From positions 12,660,971 to 12,724,970 of the forward strand of contig NC_089319.1 in assembly GCF_036669915.1 (NCBI RefSeq): a stretch of 64,000 bases of DNA, written 5' to 3'. Of this stretch, positions 21,771 through 32,272 are shown piece by piece. The stretch is from Pocillopora verrucosa (lineage: Eukaryota > Cnidaria > Anthozoa > Scleractinia > Pocilloporidae). The position numbers and the translations under genes were made by a program. The notes under the pieces were generated by a model. That model saw only the letters and a program-made list of their open reading frames with translations, was not told where the DNA came from and did not search any database. How positions within the stretch are numbered: the first letter of the stretch is position 1; each line of letters opens with the position of its first letter.

Positions 21771-24406
21771 TACGACACAAAGATCGACTTTAAGAAATGA
21801 AATAAATTCAAAATTCCCATGAAGGCAATGCAGTTCTTGAGCAAAGCTCTAGTAAACAATGATTTTCATCTTTTCAAATTTTTAGTGATTCTAGGCAGAC
21901 TACTGTACTATAAGTGGATGCCAGATGTCAGGAGAAGTAGGGGCTACGCACTTTTCAAAAGCTTTTAGTCGTGGAACCACGACAACGCACTGAAGGCCCA
22001 GAAACCTTATACGATTCGTTAAATATTTTCAAGAACAGTTGTCACAATTGATTTTCAATCAGCAAATACTTAATAACCCAATTTGAAAGTAGTATTAGCA
22101 ACAGTAGTTTTGTTTTTTAAATCAATCTTTGGGCAGTATGTAGATATGATGAAATTTGAAGGTGTGGAAGGTACAGGTACATGTTCCCAATTATTTTTCA
22201 TTATTTTCATCGTTAATACTCTCGTTTTCATTTTCATTTCTATTTCAAAGATCTCCATTTTCTTTCTCATTCCCATTATTATTATTTATTATAATTGAAT
22301 AACGATGCAAAGATTCAGAGGGGGGATATTTAACCCTAAACTTAGCCTCATTTCTCTTTATTTTAGGTTTAAATGGCTGGAACTAACTCCCACTGATTTA
22401 AACCAAACCTGGCTTCCCTTCCCTGGTCAGCTTCATTGCGTTCGAATTAAATAACATTATGATCGTGCTCCCATCAAGCCTTGCGCGAGTGTAGGAAAGG
22501 AACTAGGTGGTTTTCGCCCGCAGAGTAAGCGTAATTTTGGCGAGCGAGTGCTCAGTATTTTCCTTATGAAAATTTGATTATTAGTGGTAGCGAAAGGCTG
22601 GGGAGAGAAACAAATTTCTACCGAGGGGGCGAGCGACGGTCAAAAATAAGAAGAGGGGAAGGAATGGTGTCATTTGGACATTTTGCTCTTGCTGGAAAAT
22701 GCGGAAGACGGCAAACTATGTAAATGGTGAAGCTGTTAGTTTCGGTTCCGCTTTTGAAGAAGCACTTTCGGAATTTGATTTGCCTCGCGCATTAAAATCG
22801 GAACAAAAAGAAGCAATTTCTACACTTGTTTCCGGAAAAGATCAACTGGCCGTGTTGCCAACTGGCTTTGGGAAAAACCTGTTATTTCAGGTGATGGTTC
22901 GTATACGACGGGGAAACCTTCAAGCACAGTTGTGGTTTGTCCGCTTCAACAGAAAAAGCATCTTCGATGGGATCAACGGTAACTACGCTCACAGATTATC
23001 ATTTGGAGGATATAGAGTGCGACAAATATCAACTCGTATTTGCGTCAGCAGAGAACGTTTCCGTTTCACCAGAGTATGCCGCTTTGCATCAAATAAATTA
23101 TGGCGGATAAACCTTCGAGTGCAGTTGTTTGTTGCTTCAAAGTATCGTTTACGATCAAATGAAGAAAAATCGGCAGATAGATTACCGAGTGCTCTTTTTC
23201 TATACATGGCTCTATAATTTTAGTTGAAAGCCTTCCTCTCAGTCAAAATTACGGCCACCAAACAGAGGACGTTCCAACTTGCGAATGTCCATTTCACTAA
23301 AGCAAAGGTTGAACTTTGAGATTTGAAGCTTCAGTAAGGCTGAATTGTTGTTTTAGTGGGGTCCTTTTTTACAGTAAAATAGTCGAATTTTGAGAATAAA
23401 AGTTAAGACGGACATGCACGGACTCCCCATGTAGCTTTTGTGGTGGCGTCGCATTATCGCCTTCAAATTATATTTTGCTCTCACAAGCATGTCTTTAAGG
23501 GATTTTCCCTTTTTGTAAGAGATAATCGAAGTTTTCTCGAGAATTGTCGTTTAAAAAAAATAGAGTGCAGTAAATATCAGCTCATATTTGTGGCCGCCGA
23601 GGAAGTTTTGTCGAAGCCATTTCTTTCCTGGCTGAAAAAAACTGCCTCACTGTTTCACTCATCGGCTCTACGTGTGTTTGTTTTTGTCGGAGGACGGTGC
23701 TTTCTGTTTTTTTGTTTTTTTTTTTAAATTAGTTATCTGCTCATTTCCGGAAATGCAGTGACGCGCAACTAACCAGGGGATTAGACTGCCAGGGGATGGT
23801 TTGCTTTTCAACAGCCTCTTCGGGAAGGTGTCTTCACGCCTTTCCCCCGCCCCCTACCCCCACCGTCCACTCGAACTACAAATCAAACATGGCCGATCGG
23901 ATAAACGATCGCGAGCTTATAACGTTAGCTCGCCCAAATAAGACGCCTGCACTGCAGGCTGGGTGGTTTTTCATATCACTGTTTCGTAATTTTTCCCCAC
24001 AGCATATGTTGTGTTGCTCATATTCACAACAATACTGTGACAAACCATGTATATCTTAGTTGTAGGAACTTGCTCGACGTGTTTGAACTATCAAATTAAG
24101 GCAAACGTATTCCCATTTATCTGTGTAAGTTGCTGGCTTCAGTCCCAGAAGTCCAATTGAAAGTGATTGTGGTCCCATTCGTTAGGACCATACACTTACC
24201 CTTTGGAAGAAACGGATCTTATGCCAGTCTTTTGGACTTGAAGGAGTCAAGACTCGATCCACGGCCTCTTCAACTTTCGATAGCGATGGTTTACCATTTT
24301 CGATACGTCCCCTACATTTATCGAGTTCAGTGTAACATTTACTGATGGCATGCCCATCTGGAACTTTCAGAAGCAAATTTTGACCCTTCTTTTTCGCTGT
24401 GGCCAT
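20915..24406 (-). CDS. RecB-like PD-(D/E)XK nuclease-fold protein, intact copy
   Basis: The main exon is 21769-20915 (acceptor at 21770-21771, stop at 20915), with 284 codons open. It has GEADAIG, then IVDWKVLD, then HQCLIYARLF. This matches the G-x-x-D, (D/E)-x-K and Q-x-x-x-Y order of RecB/Cas4-type nucleases, also seen in the animal MGME1 and EXO5 families. A conserved C-terminal part follows (LPQILIVPISSI, LPKPTMKVRGGRPF). I propose 24406-24200 as first exon: it starts at an ATG in good context (MATAKKKG), ends FFQR at a strong GTAAGTG donor and is in the right phase, giving 353 residues. That link is inferred; support comes from a related donor-bounded exon at 38023-38298 upstream of nuclease copy 2. 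The 2.4 kb intron holds RecQ-like fragments on the other strand. Cellular role unknown. Confidence 0.6.
22699..23217 (+). pseudogene. RecQ-like DEAD/DEAH helicase N-terminal fragment
   Basis: The frame from 22699 encodes LKSEQKEAISTLVSGKDQLA followed by VLPTGFGKNLLFQ. These match the Q-type and Walker A regions of RecQ-like helicases, with Asn where Ser/Thr is usual after the Lys. After FQV the frame is lost; similarity resumes in another frame with LEDIECDKYQL. RecQ-like genes are common and often repetitive in coral genomes. This copy lies antisense inside the proposed intron of the nuclease-like gene and is dead. Confidence 0.65.
23190..23530. repeat. Direct repeat, partner at 25765-26270
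   Basis: The sequence from ACATGGCTCTATAATTTTAG to TTTGTAAGAGATAATCG recurs at 25765-26270. The second copy is interrupted by a Penelope-like fragment (25885-26036). The second half of the repeat is one arm of the inverted-repeat element described at 26121-26542. Confidence 0.75.
23545..23690 (+). pseudogene. Second RecQ-like helicase fragment
   Basis: Encodes IECSKYQLIFVAAEEVLSKP and FLSWLKK, the segment after the Walker A region in this helicase family. It overlaps in content the end of the first fragment (CDKYQLVFASAENV), so it comes from a separate copy, not the same broken gene. Confidence 0.6.
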
Positions 24407-24609
24407 TTAAGAAATTAATCTTTCCTTCTGCTCAGCTTCAATAACTCAACAACACCCAAGATGGCTAAGACGCGTTATGGTAATTGTCAGAATAATTTTC
24501 AGCATGACTGGCATTGAATGAGTAGCCAGAAATCGGATGCTTATGTTTGCGCAAAGATTTCTAGTATCGCCTCGGGGCAAACATTGCAAGTTGTTAGAAG
24601 AAAATAATG

Positions 24610-25255
24610 GTGAAACGGTAACTAGATAACGGTGTAATATGTGACTAACACAGTCTATAGACTGTACGATTTTACGCCACTATCTGCGTTGGCGTATGTA
24701 CTGTAAGATTTTAAGCCATTACCTAACGGCATAAAATCTTATAGTAGATACATTACCGACTGGAAGAAATTACGCCATTAGTTACTGGCGTAAAATCTTA
24801 CAGTAAAAATATAACTGAAAAAAATTTACGCCGTTAGTTAAGGGCGTAAAATCTTACAGTCTGCATCTTCCAGTCGGAGATGTATATAATGTAAATTTTA
24901 CGCCCGTAACTAACAACGTAATTTCTTCCAGTCGGTAACGTATATACTGTAAGATTTTAGTAACTAACGGCGTAATTTATAGCCTATGTGTTGGCGTACC
25001 CTCCCCCGATGGTGAAACGGAAGCGAGTTGTCTCGCCTCCGTTTATCTTGGCGGGGGAAGGCTACGGCTACACGCAGACTACATAATTTCTTCCAGTCGG
25101 TGATATATATAATGTAAATTTTACGCCAGTAATATAATTTAATTTTATATTAATTTATTATAATTAATCTACCGACACAGATGGTGGCGTAAAATCGGTC
25201 TATAAACTGCGTTGGTCACACATTACGTCGTTATAAACTCGTTTCAGTCTTTTCT
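24610..25255. mobile_element. Foldback/MITE-like element built of nested palindromes
   Basis: Terminal inverted repeats of about 80-90 bases can be matched: the left begins TGAAACGGTAACTAGATAAC, and the right read in reverse complement begins TGAAACGAGTTTATAACGAC. Both continue through TGTGAC(T/C)AAC, TTTTACGCCAC and ATCTG(C/T)GT. Inside are at least four more units pairing TTACGCC with GGCGTAA, separated by TAACTAACG-type spacers and CCAGTCGG/CCGACTGG pairs. A different hairpin segment (25003-25075, CCCTCCCCCG...CGGGGGAAGG) is embedded. There is no ORF, so it is non-autonomous. Confidence 0.75.
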
Positions 25256-25764
25256 GTTGTATTTTTGTATGTACAGCCTGTTTTTATATACTTGTTAACG
25301 TATGAAGTGAACAAATTACGATATTTGAAACTATACCTCCTCAAAGGCGAGAAGTCGTCGTCAGCGGAGATGGAAATTGTTTTTAGCGAGCTGTTACTGT
25401 TTGGAAGGAAGAAATAAGCGATGAAAAATAAAAGGAAATCAGTGCAGATGAATGTGTTTTGCGTACAATTTTATTCATGACTCCTATCGTGACTGTGTCT
25501 CGCGAATAATTTATCAAAAGCACAACAGGAGAATTAGTAGTCCTCTTGAGTGAAGCGGGAGTAAGATCAATGTAGAGAGACAGTAAAGCACGATGGATGT
25601 CTTACATCTTGGAATACCAAATAGAAAAGCTATAATCTGTTGTTGCGAAGAATTTACCAGCGACGAATGAAAGAGGCTCGATCAACGCCGCGTTCTCGAG
25701 TGCGGTCCTCAATCGACCCTCCCAAGGAGGAGGGACTGGGGGTCCCGAATCATCGCTTTACCGA

Positions 25765-25883
25765 TTGCTCTTTTCCTATACATGGCTCTATAATTTTAGT
25801 TGAAAGCGTTCCTCTCAGTCAAATTACGGCCACCAAACAGAGAACTTTCCAACTTGTGAATCTCTTTTTCGCAAATGAATAAA

Positions 25884-25928
<45 letters not shown>

Positions 25929-25993
25929 TATAGCAGGTAATTTAGTGTTAACAACTGGGTTGAAAACGTAAATTAGCCACCGTAAAGGCTAAA

Positions 25994-26025
<32 letters not shown>

Positions 26026-26290
26026 GGAGCGATACAAAGGTTGATCTTTGAGATTTGAAGCTTCAGTAAGGCTGAGTTCTTGTTTTAGTGGGGTCCTTTT
26101 TCCAGTAAAATAGTCGAATTCTGAGAATAAAGGTTAAGACGGACATGCATGGACTCCCCATGTGGCTTTTGTGGTCGCGTCGCATTATCGCCTTCAAATT
26201 ATATTTTGCTCTCACAAGCATGTCTTTAAGGGATTTTCCCTTTTTGTAAGAGATAATCGGAGGTTTCCTAAAAACTGTTTTTAGTAAGGG
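25765..26290. repeat. Direct repeat copy interrupted by a Penelope-like fragment
   Basis: This is the counterpart of 23190-23530. The match runs to about 25880, breaks for the inserted fragment, and resumes at AAAGGTTGATCTTTGAG near 26037. Confidence 0.7.
25885..26036 (-). mobile_element. Penelope-like element 3' fragment inserted in a repeat
   Basis: Nearly the same sequence as 7163-7312 (GTAAGTTTCTAAAGAAACT to GCCCTTCGTCGGAGCGAT). The empty-site sequence is visible at about 23290-23300 in the uninterrupted repeat copy. Confidence 0.75.
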
Positions 26291-26542
26291 TTGATTGTAT
26301 ATCAGACTCCGATGTTCCATCATTATTTGTTTCAAATTTTTAACTGCCAGGTGGTACATTGTAACAAAAGGCATTAAACGTTCGTGACCTTTTGGCTTTT
26401 GTGTACGTTTAAGAACCGATTGTCTAGAGGCAAAGTTCTTATTTCTCATGGTTGTGAGAGCAAAAATATAATTTGAAGGCGATAATGCGACGCTACCGCG
26501 AAAGCCACATGAGGAGTCCGTGCCTGTCTGTCTTTATTCTCG
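26121..26542. mobile_element. Inverted-repeat element with about 95-base arms
   Basis: The left arm 26121-26217 and right arm 26452-26542 are reverse complements with a few mismatches (GAAGGCGATAATGCGACG in the right arm against CGTCGCATTATCGCCTTC in the left). They flank a 234-base spacer. The spacer frame (part of 26063-26449) has no recognised domain. It is probably a MITE or a hairpin-prone remnant. Confidence 0.65.
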
Positions 26543-26624
26543 AGATGATCTCCTGAATTACAGAACAATGAGGGTCATCTACTATGCCCAGGGTCAACAA
26601 ACACTTTTAATCGAAAGCAATATA

Positions 26625-26920
26625 TATCATCGTCCTTAACCAGATGAGCCCACGACATATCAGCGGTATCTTGTATGAGTATCCGCAGTTTACAACGTAA
26701 CTTCCGCTTTTTCTTGTTGACGCGTACTCACAGGGTACTCGAGTGTTAGGAAGTTCGCGTAGTGAGTCTGAGCCAGTCTCTGCCAGATTTGAACAGAAAA
26801 ACAGGTCCTTTGTTGGACTGTAATGATACTTTGATCGATGGCGCTGTTAACGAAATGTTTGGCCGGTTCGTAAGTTGTCAACCTGATTTCGGTCGATCTG
26901 ATTGATTGGCAACACCTCTG
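26625..26920. repeat. Dispersed repeat, inverted partner of 5190-5557
   Basis: Reverse complement matches to the first-unit repeat include the CATCGTCC, AGATGAGCCCACGACATAT and GGCGCTGTTAACGAAATGTT stretches. Divergence is higher than between the duplicated blocks, consistent with an older transposition. Confidence 0.6.
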
Positions 26921-27466
26921 AAATCCTACACACCATCGACCTAAACCTCATAGCTGCTAAGTGAGCAGAAGAACAATGACATCAGAATACTCGAGAAAGA
27001 TAAGTATTAATTTAACTGCATTTGTGTTAAACTTATATGTATAGAAATTTCTGAAGAGGTACTTAATCAGACGTTTATCACACGATAAGCCTTCAAACTT
27101 GTATTAAATAAATTGATGTACATATTTCACAATTTTAAGATGATTGTGTGATGACAGTACACCGACGGTCAACATTCGAATATTCAGCTTGAGCTTCCTC
27201 CTAAATGTTAAGTATTTCAATTTGAACTTGTAGAATATAACCTATGGATTAAATGTGGGTCTATAAGTATCATCCATGAAATTCTTACAGGCAATTTTCA
27301 TCCCACAGTAAGCATGACACCTTTATACATCTTCTCACTTGATGAAAAAAAACTTTTATATATCTACATTCTCTGAAAACACCTTAGGCCTAAAATCATA
27401 GTCATGTGATATCAATATATAACACACTGAGATTTAAGGTCAAGATGAGCTTTTGATTCCTTACCT

Positions 27467-30400
27467 TCAGTACTCATTTGGTAGAAATTGTGTCACTAAA
27501 ACTGTGATGACACCACTTAAGGTCTGGTCTCTATTGTCTGCAAGAAACTGGTGCTTATATGTCCTATTCTTTCTTTCCACACCATTTGTAGTGTTCACTT
27601 TCACATTGAAGCGGTCCTTCCTGTATGCCCAAACCCAGTGCTGCCAATAGAAACAAAGTGTCCAAGTAAACTTCATGAATATAAGCTGCATGTAATCTGA
27701 TTTTCACCTTGCGGATCTCCTTGTAAGAGCATCTTGGACTCATCTCAGACTCATGCTGAATGATTCATGGCCCAAAATGACATCATCTGAGAAGATGGCC
27801 TGTTTGATGTTTAAAGTCAGAGCAACAAGGATTTTAAGTGAACATAATAAGATGTGTAATTTTTAAGCCAAAAATCTTGAATTGTTGCCGGATAATTTAT
27901 AAGGGATAATTCCACAATTATTATAATGTGTGCAAGGGATACACTTGCCTGTCTTTCGGGAAGCCATGTTGTGTTCATCCACTTTTGGAGTCTTGTATTG
28001 GTCCTCCACAGTTCACTGTCTTGAAGATCTCTAAGTGCTAAATTGAAGTCCCCTTCTGTGGAAGTTCTTGCAAGGTTTCGCAAACTGTTCAGGAGGTTGT
28101 CTTTCTTGTCTTTGTTAATGCCATTCTTTGAGTTGTTGATCCACTGTACCCATGCTTGTTCTCGATGGAAATCACAAATATACACAATACAGCCTGGAAC
28201 AGTTATAAAACTGAGTTGTAAAATCTCTCTGATAAGAGAATACATGCTGCCAACCACTTCAGCTAACACAAGGCCTATTGTATGCTAAAAATTAAACTAC
28301 CAACAAAGGGCGCCTAGCATGACCTGTGAGCCATGGAGTAAAGTAATAATACTATTACTACTACTACTACTAAACATAATACTAATAATGCTAATAATAA
28401 TAATAATAGTACTAGTAATTTATTATTATCATTATTGTTATAATAGTAACATTGATTTTTTCTAGGAATCTAAAATACACATTGGCCCTTTTGTTTCCAA
28501 GATCTCAATGTTAATTATCCTTACCATCATCTACACATTTCTTATTTTCTAATTGATTCTAAAAGATTTCCAAAACTTTCTAGGACCAGAAGCCTTTTTG
28601 CAGGACTTTCCAGTTGTGGAAATGCCAAAATAAAATTCCGGGACTTTCCAGGTTTTCCAGGACAAGTATGAACACTGTTGATATTTTCATGAAATTAAAG
28701 TAATGATTTTGGAATGTCTGGAGAATTACTGGTAATTGGCAATAATTTATTGTCACTATCTTCAGGTTAGTCCTGTAAGAAAGAATTTGTTTTTCTTTTT
28801 TTTTTGGGGGGGGGGGGGAAAGAAGTTATTCCTAGTAATAAGTATTGCCTCTCTATACTTCCCACATGAAATAAAGAAAATGGTTATAAAATGGTTATTA
28901 TCGATATTTACCAGCATGCTTACTTGAAAACAGCCTTTCAATGGCATTGATCTCTGCCTCACTGAAGTCCACCATAAAGAAATCAGGGTTCCGTGTTGGG
29001 TTCCAGTCCTTAATGAGCTGTAGAGCTTCATTAATGGCATCTGCATTTTCCAGCCAAACCACAAAAGAAGCAACAACACAGTAATCTACATTGGTTTTCA
29101 CACACAGAAAGAATGTGGGGAGGGCAATTAGCGTTAAAGTTTTGTATGTTGCATCCAATAGGCAAATTTTGCCACCATACTTTAAAAGCAGCTCTCTTTG
29201 CCACTTTGTCTGGTGAACAAGGAGGAGGTTGTTGGATGGATCACCTATACTTGTTTTAATTACATCAGTGCTGTCTTCTTCCTTCAGTGACTGTGGTTGT
29301 TGATAGGACTCACTATCACTTGTAAGGCAGTATTAGGCCTGAAAAAGAAATTATCATCTGGGCTTTCTTCTTTCCACTTCTTGATTTTTAAGTCAAGGTT
29401 TTCTTGATCAATTTGTGAATGTCTGCATACCACTGTGGCACGATACATGTGGTTCCTGACATCCATGGTTGTTGGGAAGAACCGTCTGTTGGTTAGATCT
29501 GGAGGCTGTTGGCCTGTGAAAAGTTCCTTCTTTACATAATGATGCAGGTGCCGTTGCATTTCAGAAACACAATTAACACCACTTCCAACAAGCTCATGAA
29601 TTTTTTTAACCAGTGTCTCATCAATAGGCTGAAGTAGCCCTGCAGTCTGATTACACAACAAGAAAGAAAGAATAATTGCTTTATTATTTATTAATTTAAA
29701 AAATTACACAACCTCATCCCCAGGTTTTCTTGGTCAATGGTTCAATAACCTGGAGCCAGCTGCTTTTGATGTCATTGGTTCAATATGAGAAAATTTTTTC
29801 CAAATTTGGTCAACAGCATGATGCAAGTGGTTTTAACCTATCAGAAACAGGGAACTATTTTGAATGAATAATAATGCAAATTGTACCAACATTACTATAG
29901 GCAGTCCTCTGGTAGGGTTTTTCAGTCATAGTTACAGAACGTTATAATTACAGATTACTGAACACTGTATTTTTTAAGAAAATCCATTTAAATAGTCCAT
30001 GACAGCATTCCATTAAAACAGTGCTAGTGGAAATCCCTCTCTGATAAAACTGTGATATTATAGTCTTGACATTGAGTTTGAGGAATAACTGCTTGCGTAG
30101 CTAAAAGAAGCTGTACATGTAGTACATTTAATTGGTCTTTTGTTGTGATGTATAATCTTTGTTCATTCTTTATATATATTCCACATGATAGTGGAAGCAG
30201 CACAGTCTACAGTAGACTGATGATCTGTGTTAAGTTAAGTGACCTTAAATCCCCCACCAAACTACAGTTTCCTGATTCCAAAAAAATTTAATTCATGGCC
30301 AAGTACTTACCCTCCCCATGGGGTGAAATAAGTGATCTGTAGGTTTAGGAAGTAATATGTATATACGCTCCTCTGTAGCTATTGTTTGCTTCTTTTCTGA

Positions 30401-31396
30401 CTCTAGGGATGTTCTCAGAAATTTTGACATTGTCTCCCTTCTACTCTTTGTGTTCTCTGAAATCTAATGATACAATGTTTTAATTAAAATAATATTTGAA
30501 AAATTGGTTTCTAACTCTTTCATTACAGGTAAATTTGTTTCAATTCTGCACAACGAAATGTCCAGGTTGTCTTATCATATGTCCACTTCACCTACATGTA
30601 ACACAAGGCCCATTGGGATTAAGCACCCTTTATTAGGCTAGTGATCATTCATGTTAATGGTAGTGCCCCCTGAACCCTTATTCAATAATTTAAATAAACT
30701 GACCTTATTTTCAGGATACTTGATTATTTTCCTTAGGTGAATCTTTGCTGGACAGTCACATTTCTTCGTATCCTGTTCTATAAAGCGCTGTTTGGTGTTG
30801 TTATAGCAGTGATCAGCACTCTCCTTCTGAAACCAAATAGATTTATTTGATTGTTAGATAGAGCAGTCATATGGTAATAGTCAAGTTATCAATAAACTTA
30901 GAAGTAATGAAAAGTATCCTTTAAAATAGTACTTGATTCCTACCTTGTAAACTGCAGTCACAGTGGTCCTTTTTTGTGACTTTGCTTATTTTAACAAATA
31001 AAATGTGATATGTCCTTTTACTTGCAAGTGGTAAAAAAGAAAACATTATTGCATGCTATTAGCCCTGAGGGAGAGGTGAGTGCTCACCAACTTGCTTAGA
31101 AAAATCAGTTGGGACTTACCACCTTGTTAGCTTAAGAGCAAATAGGTGAAGGTAAATCAATAACTATGTAATGCCCTATATATGATATCCTCTTTGGGAG
31201 TCCTTAAGTAATAATATCATCTTGTTTACATTCTTATTTAGTTAATTATTATGCATGCTTACATCTTTTTGTAGTCTCTTTTGAGCCTCCTTCCTTTTGA
31301 GTGCCTTATTTCTGTCTGGCCCATTTTGGCATTCTAAAACTTTGACCCCCACAATTTGGAATGGGATGCCATCAAAACTTAGTCTGCATCCTGTCA
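27467..31396 (-). pseudogene. MULE-type transposase-like gene, copy 2, broken
   Basis: Exons 2 to 7 of the copy-1 gene are present at about 99% identity (exon 6 at 28193-27949, exon 7 from 27640 leftward). Exon 1 is missing: the duplication stops exactly at the exon 2 acceptor, where a T/A-rich sequence takes over. Exon 5 has a 2-base insertion near 29331 that shifts the frame before the DDE region. In exon 7 the frame (WVWAYRKDRFNV, NNGVERK-like TNGVERK, LSGVITVL) reaches TGA in FLPNEY-stop, directly before a strong AAG|GTAAGG donor. A CGA-to-TGA change would explain that stop. Confidence 0.75.
27530..31396. repeat. Duplication block I, copy 2
   Basis: Counterpart of 1-3868. Sequence left of 27530 continues the same gene and belongs to the part of block I that lies outside the window for copy 1. 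Confidence 0.9.
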
Positions 31397-31455
31397 AAAA
31401 CACGTTTTTTTTTTGTTTTTTTTTTTCAAAGAACAACTACAACGAAGACTTTATC

Positions 31456-31690
31456 TTAGCCTAGATGTAAGGAAAGGCCGCAAACCACCATATGTTGTTT
31501 AGAATGATTAGGGAGATTAAAGTGTCTAGCGACTGGTTTGGATGTGTCCTTGTCATTTCTTTCTACGTCGCGAAGGTGTTCTCGGAATCGGTCACCTGGT
31601 CGCCTACCTGTTTCACCAATGTATAACTTATTGCAGTAAGTGCAAGTTATGCAGTAAATGACGTTGGCGGAGGTACCCGCCAGTGATCAG
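31456..31690 (-). mobile_element. Penelope-like or related retroelement fragment with GIY-YIG domain
   Basis: An open frame of over 70 codons without an ATG encodes ITCTYCNKLYIGETGRRPGD, then FREHLRDVERND and VARHFNLPNHS, ending at a stop at 31456-31458. This is the C-terminal GIY-YIG nuclease of a retroelement, of a different subfamily from the copy at 7163-8035. It sits directly beside the broken end of block I. Confidence 0.7.
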
Positions 31691-31969
31691 TGATCCTAAT
31701 GGATCATTTAATTTTGTACAATTTTGATATGAGAAATAAGATTAGTCCGAGAGCATTTCAACCATTTGTCCCTCCCAGTATCAGCAGAGTCGAGATAGAG
31801 CGAGACTAGATCTGTTGAGTACATTATAGTGTAAACTAAATGACGGCGTGTTTTTCTGTGCATCGATTTTCAGATAATAAAGAGTAATTAGGAAGCCAAA
31901 AAAGTATTTCAGTTGTAATTTCGCGGAGACCTTAATTCATTCGCTGCGTCGCAGTAATATATGAAGAAC

Positions 31970-32236
31970 GCAGGATAGTTCAAGATGTCGTTTAGAACAA
32001 TGTTTGATTAAAAAAATATCTGCAAAATTAATCGTAGTTGCCTTAGAAGGAGAACTTCGAAACTTATTAAAACAATCAATTGTTAAGAGAAAAAAATACG
32101 CTTTTAATTGACATCGTAACGATCGCAATTCTACGCGCACACCCCTCTCTTCCTCAGAGCTTCCTCAAAACGCAACCAAACTAAATTAAGACTCCAGGAA
32201 AACAATGCTCGAAGCTAACCCTGAAGTCATTATCTC
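31970..32236. repeat. Detached tail of block III next to block II copy 2
   Basis: Closely similar to 18113-18385 and 45413-45660 (AACAATGTTTGATTA, AATTAATCGTA, GCACACCCCTCTCTTCCTC). It ends a few bases before block II begins at 32242. This places a unit's tail directly against the next unit's head, as expected of a former tandem array. Confidence 0.75.
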
Positions 32237-32272
32237 GCAATCAAGGGACCTCTTGTTCAAGAGTTCAATTGT

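Noticed and set aside
24640..25215. CRISPR-like array
   Set aside because: The repeats are palindromic, imperfect and without unique uniform spacers, and they are bounded by terminal inverted repeats. It is a foldback element.
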